Assembly: GCF_014898815.1 (NCBI RefSeq) | Contig: NW_026515545.1 | Coordinates: 124,001-188,000, forward strand | Length of the DNA: 64,000 nucleotides | From: Panonychus citri | Lineage: Eukaryota > Arthropoda > Arachnida > Trombidiformes > Tetranychidae | Direction of reading: 5' to 3' | Part shown: piece by piece, positions 1 through 12,192 of the stretch | Layout: each line of letters starts with the position of its first letter | How positions within the stretch are numbered: the first letter of the stretch is position 1 | Program-made: the position numbers and the translations under genes | Notes under the pieces: model-generated | Told to the model about the DNA's origin: nothing | The model's database searches: none | The model's input: the letters and a program-made list of their open reading frames with translations, nothing else

Positions 1-99
1 CTTTGTTAATATTTAGCTTTTTCTTTTTTACCTGATATTTTGATATCGCTCGTTATCATTTCTTTTTTCACTCAAAGAGTTAAGTTCTTTGTTTTTTTT

Positions 100-139
100 C
101 TCTCACTCTCACTCTCACTCTCTCTCTCTCTCTCTCTCT
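100..139. repeat. (TC)n microsatellite
   Basis: A run of CT dinucleotides, first as TCTCAC units and then pure TC. It lies in non-coding sequence upstream of the first recognised menin exon. Confidence 0.9.
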
Positions 140-1158
140 TTTCATTTCTTTTCCATTTATCTCTTTCTCCCTCATTTCAAACTCAGGTAACAATGGACAT
201 GAACACCATTATTATTATAAACTTGTTTCAAGGTTATTATTTTGAATGAAAGAGTTAAAACAACAGTCTAACTTTATAGAATCCACATCAGATGACCAAG
301 AGTGACCAGAATAATTTTTTCTTTGACGAGATCATTTATATTTTCCTTAACTAATCTGCAATTTAAATTATTTTTTCAGATAAATTAACTTGACTCGATT
401 CAATTAATCATTGAAAACAATAAATGAAATTACAATGACGATCATTGAGAATTTTATTGATATTTTCAATTAGCTTTTATTATTAATTCTCTTCCATATC
501 AATTTACATGTTTAATTAATCTAGTGTATCTAATTAATATCCTCAAAAGTTTTATATTATTTAGGTATAGAAAATGATCTCTTATTTGATGAACATTTTC
601 AATTTCGTCATTTAATTTAATAAAACTTTTAATTTTCAAATTTTAAATCAATTGAAAGTTTCTGTAAATTCTAGTCTTATGTTATTTCAATTTTAAACCA
701 TTTGATTTAATAATAATTTGAGGTTAATTGTCCTGTAATTTTCAATTAGTGTGAATCAGTCTTATTAATATTAATACATTTGAGCACAATTCCAACTTGT
801 TCAACGTTTTAGGATTTTTGATAATTCGAAAAGGTCTTTCGAAGATGAAATTTAAAAAATGGACGAAAAACTATTTTCGATTAAAAATTAGTCGAAACCA
901 ATTTAAAATTGAATTAAAATTAAATTAGTTTTCAATGGGTAAAGTTCATATTATTCTGAAGTTTAAATTTGACGAGAGTTAATTAGCTTTCGAGGATTTG
1001 ACTTCAGGTAAAGTCAACTTAAAATCGACATAATTTCTGTTGGTATGATTTCAGTTTAGCGGCTTAATTGCATTTAGAATATCTTATTAGAAATTTATTT
1101 CTATTTCTATTTGATGCAATCTAATTTTATGTTGATTAATTTGATTTCATTTGCTTAG
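140..1158. other. Non-coding stretch, probably menin intron
   Basis: AT-rich sequence with no coding similarity that I recognise. It ends in a splice acceptor (CTTAG) directly before the first menin exon seen. The exons for the first third or so of menin are not visible here and are presumably upstream of the window. Confidence 0.5.
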
Positions 1159-3095
1159 GTGCAGTCGATCATCATCCAAAGAAAACTACTCGTGACGTTA
1201 TTAAGAAAGTGGTTGATTCCATTTGGTCCGATTTATCTCGAGGTTATTATACAAATAAACCTCATCTACAAACACTTTATTCTTATATCACCGAAGATAA
1301 ACTCGATCGCTTCGGTGTATCTTATGCGCGCTGCATGTCAAGTATTAGAGCTTAATGATGCCCGTTTGGCCTTGAGTGAAGATCACGCTTGGGTTATTTT
1401 CGGCGAACCTGGAAACGAACAGACTGCAGAGGTTGGTTTTATTTCGGTTCTCATTTGATTCAGAATATTAGTTGACAAATTTTATTTGGAATCTTTAATT
1501 GTTCTTATCTTTTTGTATTTTCAGATATCATGGAGAGGAAAAGGGAGTGAGGACAGAAGAGGACAACCCGTTGTTACTGCGAATTGCTGGTTGTACTTGA
1601 ACGGTTATCCGGTTGTATGTTCCCCGCCTATGGTTTATGCTGCACTGGTTTCATGCATGAACCCTTCTATTACCCCATCAGCTGAATCTTGTCAATTAGC
1701 AGCTATTCAACAGAAAGTTTTATGGTATCTCTATGATAAGGGCTATTTATCCAAGTATCCAATGGGTATTGATAGTCTCGGTGATCTTGAGGAAGTTGGT
1801 GCGACAACTGAAGCAATTAGAGACGCTGGTAGATTGTTTCAAGAAGCAATCGAAGTGAACAAAAAATTTTATGAGAATCATCATGTTTATCCCTATTGTT
1901 TTATGGCAGGATATTATTTTCGTAATGGAAGATTTAAAGAAGCTCTTCAATCCTGGGCTGACGCTGCATCGGTTATTCGTCGTTACAATTATACTCGTGA
2001 TGATGAAGAAATTTACAAAGAATTTCTTGAAATAGCGAATGATCTAATTCCTCACATGGTTAAAGTTGTTTCTGCGGGTGGATGTGAACCTAGTAGGGTT
2101 TCAGAAATTCCACTTCTTCAAGATCCTGAATGTTTTGCATCACTTTTGGCCTTTACGATGGACTTTGTGGTTGGGAAGAGGAATCACCAACCCCCGTTTT
2201 ACATATTGGTTGGGCTAAACCGTTCGTTGCCACAATATCTAAGTTCACATCTCATGTTCGTAATAAGGCACAGATAAGAATTAAAGATAATGATGGTCAC
2301 CATCGTCTTCACATTAAAAGTAATCATGGTTATCATGGCTACCAAATGAATGAAGAAAGCCAATCAAATTACTCTGATCAAAATACTTTGGATGGTAGTA
2401 GAAAAGGAAACAGTCCCAAAACTTCAGGTAAAAATAATAAAGAGAAAGAGCCATCCAAATCTCCATCATCACCGATAAGAACTCCTGATGAAATTATCAA
2501 GTCTATCGAAGATGGTCTTAAGGAAGATGGAGAAAGGATCGAACATGACCTTAAATCAGGTACATACGACAAAGACGAGCTTGACCCTCGAATAGTCGGA
2601 ATGGCCTCTACCTGTTCAGACTCAACACTTAATTCCGAAAATGCTTTAAATATTTCTTGTCAACCAAGTTTAGATCGGACAAATGTTGCTCACTCGTCAA
2701 GTGATCAATCAATCGGATCATCTGAAAATGGTAGGAAATCAACATCAATTGAACATTCCAAGAGTGGAACTACGATCGATAGTCCTGACGATTCAGATCC
2801 TAAACGTGATGATCAACGACAAGAGACAAATAGTGAAGCTGTTGTTTACCTCCAAAGTCAGAAGATGATTGGATTGAAAGATTTATTATTAGCTGATAAG
2901 TTGAACACTTCAGCTATTCAATTACAGCTAACAGCCCAATCTCAAGTTCATATTTCCAAGCGACCCAGACTAGGATCATTTGGTTCTGGTCATCAACAGC
3001 AAGGTGAATTTGACTTCCTTGCAACAACCACTATTTCCACTTCCGTATCATCAGTTTCAGGAGTCAGATCAAGCAAAAGAACTCGAAGAGATTGA
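1159..3095 (+). CDS. MEN1: Menin, partial (N-terminal exons outside window)
   Basis: Homologue of menin, the nuclear scaffold that links MLL/COMPASS-type H3K4 methyltransferases and transcription factors to chromatin. Two exons are visible: 1159-1431 and 1525-3095, joined across GT..AG so that the EQTAE and ISWRGKG pieces meet as in human menin. Recognisable family blocks include LALSEDHAW, GNEQTAE, EDRRGQ, YPYCFMAGY, DDEEIYKEF, LQDPECFA, SPTPVLH and the C-terminal LQLTAQSQV. The acidic, serine-rich stretch around 2400-2850 matches the disordered loop of the family. Two frame breaks interrupt it: near 1325-1331 (bases missing after GVSYA) and near 2150, where one T is missing between LLAF and YDGLCGW. 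Both look like indel errors, but a decayed gene is not excluded. The 3' end overlaps the opposite-strand WBP4-like gene. Confidence 0.9.
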
Positions 3096-4014
3096 AAATT
3101 GGGTGGAGATGTTTCTGTTGATTTATTTTCGATATTTTCCCATTGACCATAAGGATCGTATTTATATCCTAGTGCACCAATTAACGGAACATTATCTCGA
3201 TTAATTCCCATCTTTTGTTGTTCATCAATTGTCAAATATCCTGAGCTCGGCGGTTCCCAAATGGTTTCTGAAAACAATAAATTCATCAAGTTATATATTT
3301 GATAAGAGAGAAAGAAAAAGAAAAAGAAAACAGAAACAACAAGAGACCGAAAGAGAGACTCAGAGAGAGAGAGAGAGAGCAATCAATTAACTATTAACAA
3401 CTAATTATTGATTATTAATTATTAATATTAATACTTGTATCTAAATGTTGAGAGTTTAAACTTACCCAAAGTTTTTCTATTCCAATAATAAGCTTTTCCC
3501 TCTGATGTTTTAGATTCTAACCATTGATATTTTTTGCTCATTTTACTCGTAATTGTATCTAAAGCTTTTTCTCGACCCGAAACCAGAATTTTATTTTCCT
3601 CCATACAATCTCCATAAATGGAAACACCACCACCACCGAATCTATTTCCTGCTAACGATGTACTTGCCTCATCTTTCGGCATTTTAATTGTAGAGATCAT
3701 TGATTTAGTTGTTGCTAATTCTTGTACTTTACTTGGATCAGCTGCTATGTCTTTACTAAACGCACTCAGAGCAGCAGCTTCAATCTTCATCAATTGTGAA
3801 TTGTATTTATCAGTCTCATGCTTTTGAACTTGATTACGTTTAGTAAGCTACAAATTATTCAAATGAAATAAAAAGTAAAAAGTAAAAGTAAAATTAAAAA
3901 ACAAATCAAATAAACATATGACTCAAAGGAGTCAAAAAAACATTACATTACCTCTGAAAGCTTTTTCTTGACATTATTCTGATGGCGAAGGCCTCGTTCA
4001 TGAAACTCGATTAT
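2993..4014 (-). CDS. WBP4/FBP21-like WW-domain splicing factor, 5' truncated (copy A)
   Basis: Three exons on the minus strand: 4014-3952, 3847-3466 and 3267-2993, all with canonical splice sites and consistent phase (720 nt). The first encodes the second half of a U1C/matrin-type zinc finger (EFHERGLRHQNN). The second ends inside a WW domain (W..KTSEGKAYYWN), which the third completes with TIWEPP. Downstream, YDPYGQWENIE matches the NPYGEWQEI segment of human WBP4, a spliceosome-associated protein. The exon carrying the CxxC half of the finger was not found upstream, so this copy is either 5' truncated or has a distant first exon. Its last ~100 nt run antisense through the end of menin, where WBP4 similarity fades, so the true stop is uncertain. 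Confidence 0.75.
3362..3379. repeat. (GA)n microsatellite in intron of WBP4-like copy A
   Basis: Nine GA units lying between the WW-domain exons of the minus-strand WBP4-like gene. Confidence 0.85.
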
Positions 4015-4699
4015 CTAAATTAGAATAAAATTCAATTTAAACAATCCTATTCTCTACTCACTTTCATTCTTCATCATTTCTGTTTTTCGACCCTCATCTT
4101 TACTTTCAAAGTGAAAATTTCACAGATTTTCTCAAAAATATTCAAAATTTCATTCATCATTTTTTCTTATTCATTTTCTCACGTAACAGTAAAAAGTAGA
4201 TTCAAATTGTGTTCAAAGCGAAAACTCCTCATCCGAGTCTGAAGCAGAAATTGTTCACCACAAAACAACGAAAACTCATTCTCATCTACCTGCACAATGA
4301 ATCGTTTATCATAATCAATTCTGTGACGACAATGACTTCCAATAAAGGACACGCACGTATATTGAACTTACGATCTACAATCAATCCAATTGATTGCTGT
4401 TAGTACAAGACAGGAATCGCTTAATCGTTTATTAAAATACCTACCAACCTACGATTCCATCACGAATGACCAGATTGAACATCTCAAAGAAATTCGTAGA
4501 GATTAATCAATGAATATCTCCAAGAAAATTATAAAATGTATTAGAACAAACCAATTCACCGAATCAAAAGAATTGATCTTGAACTTGACGAAGAAACTTT
4601 CAAATCAATTGAGAAACTTAAAGTCCAACAATTAACTTCTTTCATACTGATCGCTCGTTAGTATTATACACCTAATCTAGGAGATTAAATTTTAACATT
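4015..4699. other. Intergenic; weak coding-like stretch near 4560-4660
   Basis: No gene recognised. On the plus strand, one frame around 4560-4660 reads a regular charged peptide (for example LELDEETFKSIEKLKVQQL) with codon use typical of coding DNA, but stops flank it and I cannot assign a family. It could be a decayed exon. Confidence 0.3.
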
Positions 4700-4860
4700 G
4701 TTTCAGTTAATTGTTGCTAATTCTTGTCAACTATGGAAAAAACAATTCAAATGTAGAGTAAAAATGAGAAAAATAAAATAACATTACATTAGCTTTATGA
4801 GCTTTTTCTTGGCACTATTTCGAAAACTTTTTACATGAAACTCGAAATTCGAACTGAAAA
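4700..4860 (-). pseudogene. Decayed WBP4-like fragment (copy C)
   Basis: Minus-strand sequence at about 4857-4782 aligns with the zinc-finger exon of copy A (3952-4014) and its donor side: CGAGTTTCATG, CAAGAAAAAGCT and the following TAATGTAATG are shared. Substitutions turn HERGLRHQNN into nonsense and add a stop. A second patch near 4705-4735 matches the VQELATT region of copy A. Too short and damaged to be functional; it is a relic of a local duplication. Confidence 0.6.
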
Positions 4861-5328
4861 AAACTAGAAAATATAGAAAAGAACAGAAATATTATCAATT
4901 ACCAATCAATAGTATTAATAATTGTTTCTTAATTATGATGCTATTCGTTGGTGATGAAAAGAAACCAAATAGTAAACAATGATTAGTAACCTTTGTTTAT
5001 TACGAGTGAAAAGAAGAAGTGAAATCAATTAATTAGTGTTGAGGCAATTATCTTCCAACATGATCGCTCCTTCTGTTATCATCCCTCATCATTTACCTGA
5101 AATTAATTTCTCTTTCTTCATCCTCTGTCTTTTTCCACCTTTCCGACTCCTCCTTTCACCGAGGAAACTGTTTACTCAAATGGTTTCATTTCCTCGAGTT
5201 GACTCCATGTCTTTTACCGTTAACTCTTATTGTCATTCACATTTCCACTCATCTCTTCAACCAACACAAATTAAATTGTTTATTCCTCATAATTGCAAAT
5301 GTAATCACCACAATTCATTCATTAAATC

Positions 5329-6620
5329 ATGTGCGGTGGTACATGCACCGTAATGCATTATCAGCATTGAACATTCTGTACACGGTAAGTTGATTAACCA
5401 TCACAATTAGAAAAAATGATCAATGATGTTTACAATCATCATTTTCGGTCTACAATCACATAAACATAATCAACAATTGGAATAACTTTCCATATGTTTC
5501 TCTTACTTTAAATTACAATTGATTTCCATTTTCTAATTATTGTGCTTTACTAATCACTAATTAACTTATTAGCTGGTTTCATGTTTGTTAATTGCTGTTG
5601 CGACTTATGCTCGATATTCATCAATCGTTGGTAATATTGAAATTGTTCAAGTTTTCGTAGGATGTGGTGTCTTTTGGCCCTTTTCCCTCATGGGCTTGAT
5701 TGGTGCCGCTAAACATCATCAAGTTATCTTGTTTTTCAGTTTATCTAATTTAATTTCATCCAGTCATTTAATTCTGTCTGATGATCAATTATTTACTCTC
5801 TCATTCAGTACATGGTGATTTGTTCCTGCTGTTCGTGGTTCAATTTTGTATCGCCATCGCTTGTCTCTCAATCAGTGACACCCAAAAGCTTGACATCGCC
5901 ACCAAAGGCTGGAATTCATCAAATGTTCAAACTCGAGACGAGGCTCAATTGTTTTTAATTGCTGTGGTTTGATTCATCTCCATTACCTGATCAATGTCTC
6001 CATGTAAGTCCCTTTTTCTTTACATCATATTCACTATTCAATGACTGAATTAAGGTTCATTTCGTCTTAAAAAAAATTAGCGAATCAACTAGTTCAGTGA
6101 TTACAAAATTCATTGATTTGAGTTTCATTATGAATTAAACTACGTCTCTTTGATTATTTTATTCATGAGTAACTTTGAGTCTTACAATTAATGATCAATT
6201 TGATTGTAATCTATCATCTTAATCATCATAATTTACCTTCTTGAGACTCAAATGATAAAATCGAGTCACTTTTTCAAAACCAATTGACATCTTATACACT
6301 TTCCTTATCTTTGTTAATTAATTGCTTGGTTGTAAACTAAAAGACAAATTGATTGAAGAAATTGCCACAATTGTGATTGTTTCTAATTAATTTTCGATCC
6401 TCTTGTTTTCCATTTTCAGATAACATCATGTTGTAAATCACAAACTGACTGTCATTGTACAACCTGTAAATACAAAATCGTCACCGCAATTAACAATGGA
6501 CTTGAAATAACGGGATCACTCGGACTATTTTTCAGTTTCACTGAATTTCTCGGTGTTTGGTTAACAATCCGTTACAGGAATCAGAAAAATCCACGTGCAG
6601 ATCCGAGTGCATTTCTGTGA
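5329..6620 (+). CDS. Tetraspanin-13/31-like protein
   Basis: Four-pass membrane protein closest in motif to vertebrate TSPAN13/TSPAN31. Exons: 5329-5384 (MCGG..NALSALNILYT), 5573 to about 5741 (VGLIGA-like loop, AAKHHQVILFF), 5809-6003 (FVVQFCIAIACLS, then the CCG signature of the large extracellular loop) and 6420-6620 (GLFFSFTEFLGVWL, then RYRNQKNPRADPSAFL, nearly identical to the family C-terminus). Frame breaks occur near 5340 (one base short), near 5955 (T run one short before NCCG) and near 5970 (GGTTTGAT, one T short before FDSSPLPDQC). The exon 2-3 junction is also ambiguous: the best homology (YMVILFLL) needs one more T near 5820. The intact conserved tail argues for a real gene with sequence errors. 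Confidence 0.85.
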
Positions 6621-7580
6621 AATCAAATCAACAATTAACTCAAACCCCCAAATTAAATATTAATAATCTAATCTGCTTGATTCCAGCCCGTTGGACAAAC
6701 CAACTCTCCCTGTCCATCTCTAATCACAATTAGACACATTCCACCATAACAATTACCTTAATTATCTCACTCTAATCAATGTGTCTTAAATTGCCAAACA
6801 ACAAAACGTGACAGTTGCAAAAAAAATTGATTCCATTGGAATAGAAATGATTTTCTCCTCTGTGAAAACGATGTTAATTGTAATAATCAACTAATCACTT
6901 CTAAATTAACCTTCCATTAGTCTCAAAGAGTTGTGTGTTTACAAGTTAATTAAATGTATATACTTGTGTTCAAGTCTAAATGTATTTTGACTGAGTGAAT
7001 AATTAAAGATCATCATTGGAATCAAAACATCAATGATTGAATGTTGAAAAAATTTTCTTCTTAATTTATTAGATATAAATAAATCACACTGACAGTTGCT
7101 TTTAAATTGTAAGAACACTGATCAATTAATTAATCGAATAGAAATTACATAATATAAAAAATCATAAAGATCTTTGAGGTTTTTGCTTAGTATTTTCATC
7201 ACCATGTACAAACAATGAATGAAACAAACTCCACTTGATGAGTTATAATTAGTGTCCATTAGTTAATGAACCATTTAATTTGTTTATAACAGCAGAAAAT
7301 TGAGAATTTGATTGATTAGATTTTGTTTTTTTTTTATATTCAAATAAGGCAATGATTTTTTTCACAGTTCAACTAATCATCAACCTAAAGTTATTTTTTG
7401 AGTTGACCTTTAGGTTGAGGTGATGGTGAAAATGGAGATGTTCAAATATGAGCACACTTTGCATGGCGAGTAATTTACATGAAAACAATTAAAGGAATTA
7501 AATCTTATGGCTACTATTAAACTGATATCAGTTAATTGTCTAACAAGCTCATTTAGCCATGTGTAGCAGTTTAGGCTTGA
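6621..7580. other. Convergent 3' intergenic region
   Basis: AT-rich DNA between the tails of the tetraspanin (+) and SPT20 (-) genes. Only untranslated sequence and A/T runs are seen. Confidence 0.5.
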
Positions 7581-9011
7581 CTAGACCTGCTTTCTTGAAT
7601 CATAGTCAATGAGAAAGGCTCGTTGATGAGGATGAAGTTGTTGCTGTAGTTGTGGTTGGGATTGTGGTGGTTGGGGTAGAAGTTGTTGTTGTTGTTGTTG
7701 TTGTTGATGCAGATGAGAAAGTGTTTGAGGATGAATATATGCTTGAGTCTGTGGATGTGGTTGAAGTTGTTGTTGAGAATGTTGAACTTGAGGGTGGATT
7801 ATGAAGTTGTTGTGGTTGATTATTAATTTGATGGTTCATTTGGTGATTTATCTGTTGATTGATTTTTGATGCTGTTGCAGATTAACAATATTATTATTTG
7901 CTGCTGCAGTCATCGCCGTTTGGGACTTGACTAGAGCCACTATCATTGTTAATGAGATTGGAACTGCGATCTGTTGTTGAGAGACTCCTTGAATGTTTGG
8001 AAATGAAACCAAATTATGAAGCCGCAAATTTGAACATTGAGCCAGATTGAGACTTGCGAGATTAATTCCTTGAGGAAGATTAGTATTGGTACCAGGATTA
8101 GTACCAGTTATGGTATAAGTTCCGAGAGGTAGAGATGGAGCAACAACAAAGTCTCTGATTGATTTACCATCATCTAAATAGGAGAAAAGATCATTGAGAA
8201 AAAAAGGAAAAAATTAGGAAAATTGACAATAAATTACATTACATGTGAAAATGAATAAACAATAACTTAAAATACAAAAGGGTTAATATGCAGAAATAAG
8301 CAAAATGGAAAATAAAACGAAATAGAATATAAATTGAACAGATAAATAAATTGGAATTATCAAAACAAGAAAAGGTAAAGAGATTTAAGTACTCGGTAAA
8401 TTGGTCGATCCATAGACTTGAGGTACACTAGTAAGAAAAGAGTCGGAATTGTTTGGCGCTCGGCAATCGCAGCATTGCGAGATAGTCTTGGACTGAAGCA
8501 GATTAGTTGTTGATTCGATTGGTATAAATGAGGCTGATGGTTTAATTGTCTTAAGTTGTTGTTAATTAATACTATAATTCAGTTGGTTAGAATTGAAAAA
8601 AAGGAAAAAATTAGGAAAATTGACAATAAATTACATTACATGTAGAAAATGAATAAACAATAACTTAAAATACAAAAGGGTTAATATGCGAAGTAAGCAA
8701 AATGGAAAATAAAATGGAAAATAAAACGAAATAGAATATAAATTGAACAGATAAATAAATTGGAATTATCAAAACAAGAAAAGGTAAAAAGAGATTTAAA
8801 GTACTCGGTAAATTGGTCGATCCATAGACTTGAGGTACACTAGTAAGAAAAAGAGTCGGAATTGTTTGGCGCTCGGCAATCGCAGCATTGCGAATGATAG
8901 TCTTGGACTGAAGCAGATTAGTTGTTGATTCGATTGGTATAAATGAGGCTGATGGTTTAATTGTCTTAAGTTGCTTGTTAATTAATACTATAATTCAGTT
9001 GGTTAGAATTG

Positions 9012-9047
<36 letters not shown>

Positions 9048-11088
9048 TAGAAGAAAATAGAAAGCAAAGGGGAAGGCGAGATTAATAGTAAATGGTTATA
9101 ATATTATTAATCAATGTCGATTGTTTTAATTAAGCAATAGCTTGAGAAAATTAGAAAGCGGTGAGAAAGGTTTTCTTAATCAATGGAAACTATTTAAAAG
9201 GGTGTTGAAAATAGAAGCTTACAATTATCTTTGGTTAGACAATTTTAAAGAGATGAAGATGAAAATTCTGATGATTTTCACTATCTACCAAGGATAATTG
9301 TAAGTTTTATTTTCAACAGTTATAATACCTTGATCCAAGTTCCTGTGGTTGGAAATACAATTAGAATCAACCTGGATTGCAGATTGGTTAGGAGAAGTAA
9401 ATTCGTTGATTGGAATTGTTAAAGATGAGCAAGTGCTTGTTGATGGTATTGAATTTGTTATTTGGTTGGGTGATGGTGTCAATGAAGATGAAGTTGATGG
9501 TGTTAAGGTTGAAGGTGTTGATGTTGGCGTGGTGGTAGTTGCGGTTGATAAATTACTTGAAAGTAAAGATGAGGACAATTTACGAGGTTGATTTCGTAAC
9601 ACAGATACAGCTGATTAGAGAAAAGGTGAGAGGAAAATATCAAATTAGAAGCAAATTGAAAAGGGTTAATCTATTATGTTTTAAGTGATTAAATTTGATA
9701 CCATTTTTTTGATTGGTTTGGATAATCTTTGGTTTTTTGGAGACATTTTCCCTTCCCTCTGAATCTTCAGTGTCGTTTAAAGTTGGACCGTTAATTTGAA
9801 TGGCAGAGTTTGTATAAGTCACTTTGGGAGGTTGATTGGTTGATTTATGAGTAATTTTAACAGGTTTCCTACCGTTTTCAGTTAATATCTCTTTGAATTG
9901 GTCAATATATCTTGAAAAGCAGGAAAAAATGATAAATATATTTAGATAGATTATTATTCATCACATTTACATTATTTATCTGTAGATAGAGAGAGAGAAG
10001 GTAAAGTAAAGTAAATTTATCCTTTTGAACGTTGACCAAAGGTGAATGGATAAGATGAAGAGAATTTTGAACAATTCAGAAAGATGATGTAGAGACAATA
10101 ATCTACTGAATTCTATTACAATCATCACAAGAATATCCACCGAGAAAGGTAAATGATGATGCACACCTTTTTATTCAATCTGGTAGTAATTGGAGTTCGG
10201 TCTTTCCGATTTTGAAGAAAATCGAACAGTTCTAATCCTCTAGGAGCAGGTAGGCTTTCGAACTTTTTAATCTTATTTCGATATACTTGTGAGTTCTTTT
10301 TGGTAGATCTGTCAAAAAAGAGAAAAGAATACCAGAAGAGAGAAGAGATAATTCATGAGTAAAGGAGAGGAAGAGAAATAAAATGGGAACACTGGATAGA
10401 AGTGAATGAATCGGTTACCTTTCTATTTTCTTTGATGCTTTAAACCATCTTTTCTCATAATCCAATTTATTTGAAACTATTGCGACAACGGGATTAGGGT
10501 CAAGGCAAAGAGGTTCAGCCGTTTCGAGGATTATTTTAGCTTCCAATGTTGTCTTTTCTTCTTGAGTCCATTTTTTTAGATGAGATAGAGATGAGGTAAG
10601 TCGAGCGATATCATTAAGTAGCGTTTGATTGGTTGGCCTAAGGCGAACAAAACAAGATTCGTAATTTTTTTTGGTCATTTGCAGTTGATGATGAAGTAGT
10701 TTTCCGATAGTCTCGAACCTCCATGAAAATGGAGCCGCAATAAAACAGCTGATGATCATTATTCTCATTGAAATCATCAAAGATATCAACCAACATTGGA
10801 GGAAGTTCACCATTGTCAATAAAGTCCAACAAATCTTCCTCTTCGTAAGGTAATCTTATGGTCTCTATGAATTCGGGTTCAGAGGTCAGGTCAACATTTT
10901 TCACTTTCTATCGGTTCTTTACATTTGGTACGATTATGATCAGCAGAATTCTTATCATGGGCAGAATGATTAACGTCCTTCTTATTGTTGTTGAATATGT
11001 TATTATTTGTTGTCTTTTTTATTATCACCGCTTTTAGGACTAATACCATTTGAACTGTTAATATTATTATAAAGATTATTTTTCTCAC
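7581..11088 (-). CDS. SUPT20H: SPT20 homologue, SAGA complex subunit (SUPT20H/FAM48 family)
   Basis: Transcription coactivator of the SAGA histone acetyltransferase complex. In transcript order: an Asn-rich start (11088-10900), the SPT20 domain (10904-10416) with ELPPMLVDIFDD, FYCGSIFMEVRDYR, VRLRPTNQTLL, KKWTQEEK and ILETAEPLCLDPNP, then an exon near 10309-10166 with LFDFLQNRKDR (human LLDFLQKRKER), one near 9911-9700, a Ser/Thr-rich exon (9602-9285), duplicated exons (8400-9000) and a Gln-rich tail ending near 7581 in CAA repeats, as in human. Frame breaks include an A run one short near 10668 (between NDQKK and NYESCF), one near 10898, and others in the Gln-rich tail, where the Q frame and the S/T frame alternate. 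Intron limits in the low-complexity 3' half are uncertain. Confidence 0.85.
8199..9011. repeat. Tandem duplication (~0.4 kb unit, two copies) inside SPT20
   Basis: The unit at 8199-8594 recurs at 8595-9011. Each includes the exon encoding TNLLQSKTI..NAAIAERQ and flanking intron. The copies differ mainly by short insertions or deletions (for example GCGAGATAG against GCGAATGATAG, GTAAAGAG against GTAAAAAGAG) with very few substitutions. The exon in unit 1 is out of frame relative to unit 2. Confidence 0.9.
9013..9043. repeat. (GA)n microsatellite
   Basis: About 15 GA units directly beside the end of the tandem duplication in the SPT20 gene. Confidence 0.9.
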
Positions 11089-11306
11089 TGTTGTTGAAAC
11101 AATTTTTCATTCAATGGAATAACCCTCATTGTTTGGGTATAGATTTAAAATTAAATAATTTAAACTGAATTTGGTCACTAGTCTTTCAATCGCCTTTCAA
11201 AGGAGATCCATTTGTAGTTTCTTCATCTTCATTCTCCTCTTCCTTTAATTCTAGATAAGTTTGGATCATTTTTCTTTTGAGATCATTAAAAGGTTCCAAC
11301 TCAGAA

Positions 11307-12192
11307 TCACCGTTTCATTGTCACTCTTTTCATGGCCTCATTTAACGGATTATTGTCCAAATGTTGAGGTTTTTGTTTAGCTGTTTTACTTGTCATCGTG
11401 TTAGAACATTTTTCTCTGACCGATATCAATGTTTTACTTTCCTCTGGCTGTGTTAAACTGGACATCACCCCAAATCTATTGCTTCCTAAAGATGTACTTG
11501 GTTTATCTCGTTGAGATTTATTTGTATTGGAAATGGATTTAGTGTATGTTAATCCTTGTACTTTATTTGGATCAGCTGCTTTATCTTTACTAAATGCACT
11601 CATGGTTGCAGAATCTATTTTCATCCTCTCGCCATTCAATTTATCAGCTTCATGTTTTTGAACTTGATTACGTTTAGAAAGCTAAAAGAATATATTAAAA
11701 AAATACATCATTAGAACAATGAGAAAAAAAACTCTACTCATTCATCACATAGAAATTAAAGATGAGGAGAGAAAAAAAAATCAAACAAAATATCACAAAC
11801 ATATGACCAAGATCAGTGATGGAAAAACAAAAACAAAAACAAATTGTAACACATTAAATTACCTCCGTTAATCTTTTCTTAACAGCATTTTGATGGCGAA
11901 GACCTTTCTCGTGAAATTCGCCAGTCTGTCACAATAGAAGAACCGCACAATCCAATTAAAAGGAAATTCGAAAATAAAAAAGATTCACAAATTTAAATGA
12001 AACAATTTAAAGAGAAAAGAAACATCACCAAGAGAAGAAAAAACTTACACCTTTATCAGTAAACCAACATTTACAGACTTCACAAAATTTCTTTGGAATA
12101 GCTTTCCAATATTCGGACCTAGAGAAAAACAAGATGTTCAATTGTAATGGAGGAATAGAAATACTCTAAATCGGTTCATCATCTACTTACAT
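11307..12192 (-). CDS. WBP4-like protein lacking the WW domain (copy B)
   Basis: Paralogue of copy A. Exons: the last two bases of exon 1 (AT, 12192-12191), 12118-12049, 11925-11863 and 11681-11307. The start codon is split AT|G by the first intron, giving MSEYWKAIPKKFCEVCKCW, a match to the human WBP4 start. The third exon is 63 nt, the same as in copy A, and completes the zinc finger (EFHEKGLRHQNA). The fourth carries QVQKHEADK and MSAFSKDKAADPNKVQ, shared with copy A, but ends without a WW domain. In another frame, 11310-11180 reads an acidic tail (ELEPFNDLKRKM..EEENEDEE) to a stop, so a frame break may hide a longer C-terminus. It could be a degenerating copy or a finger-only factor. Confidence 0.65.

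Noticed and set aside
9349..9591. Plus-strand Val/Asp/Glu-rich open frame
   Set aside because: Antisense shadow of the Ser/Thr-rich exon of SPT20.
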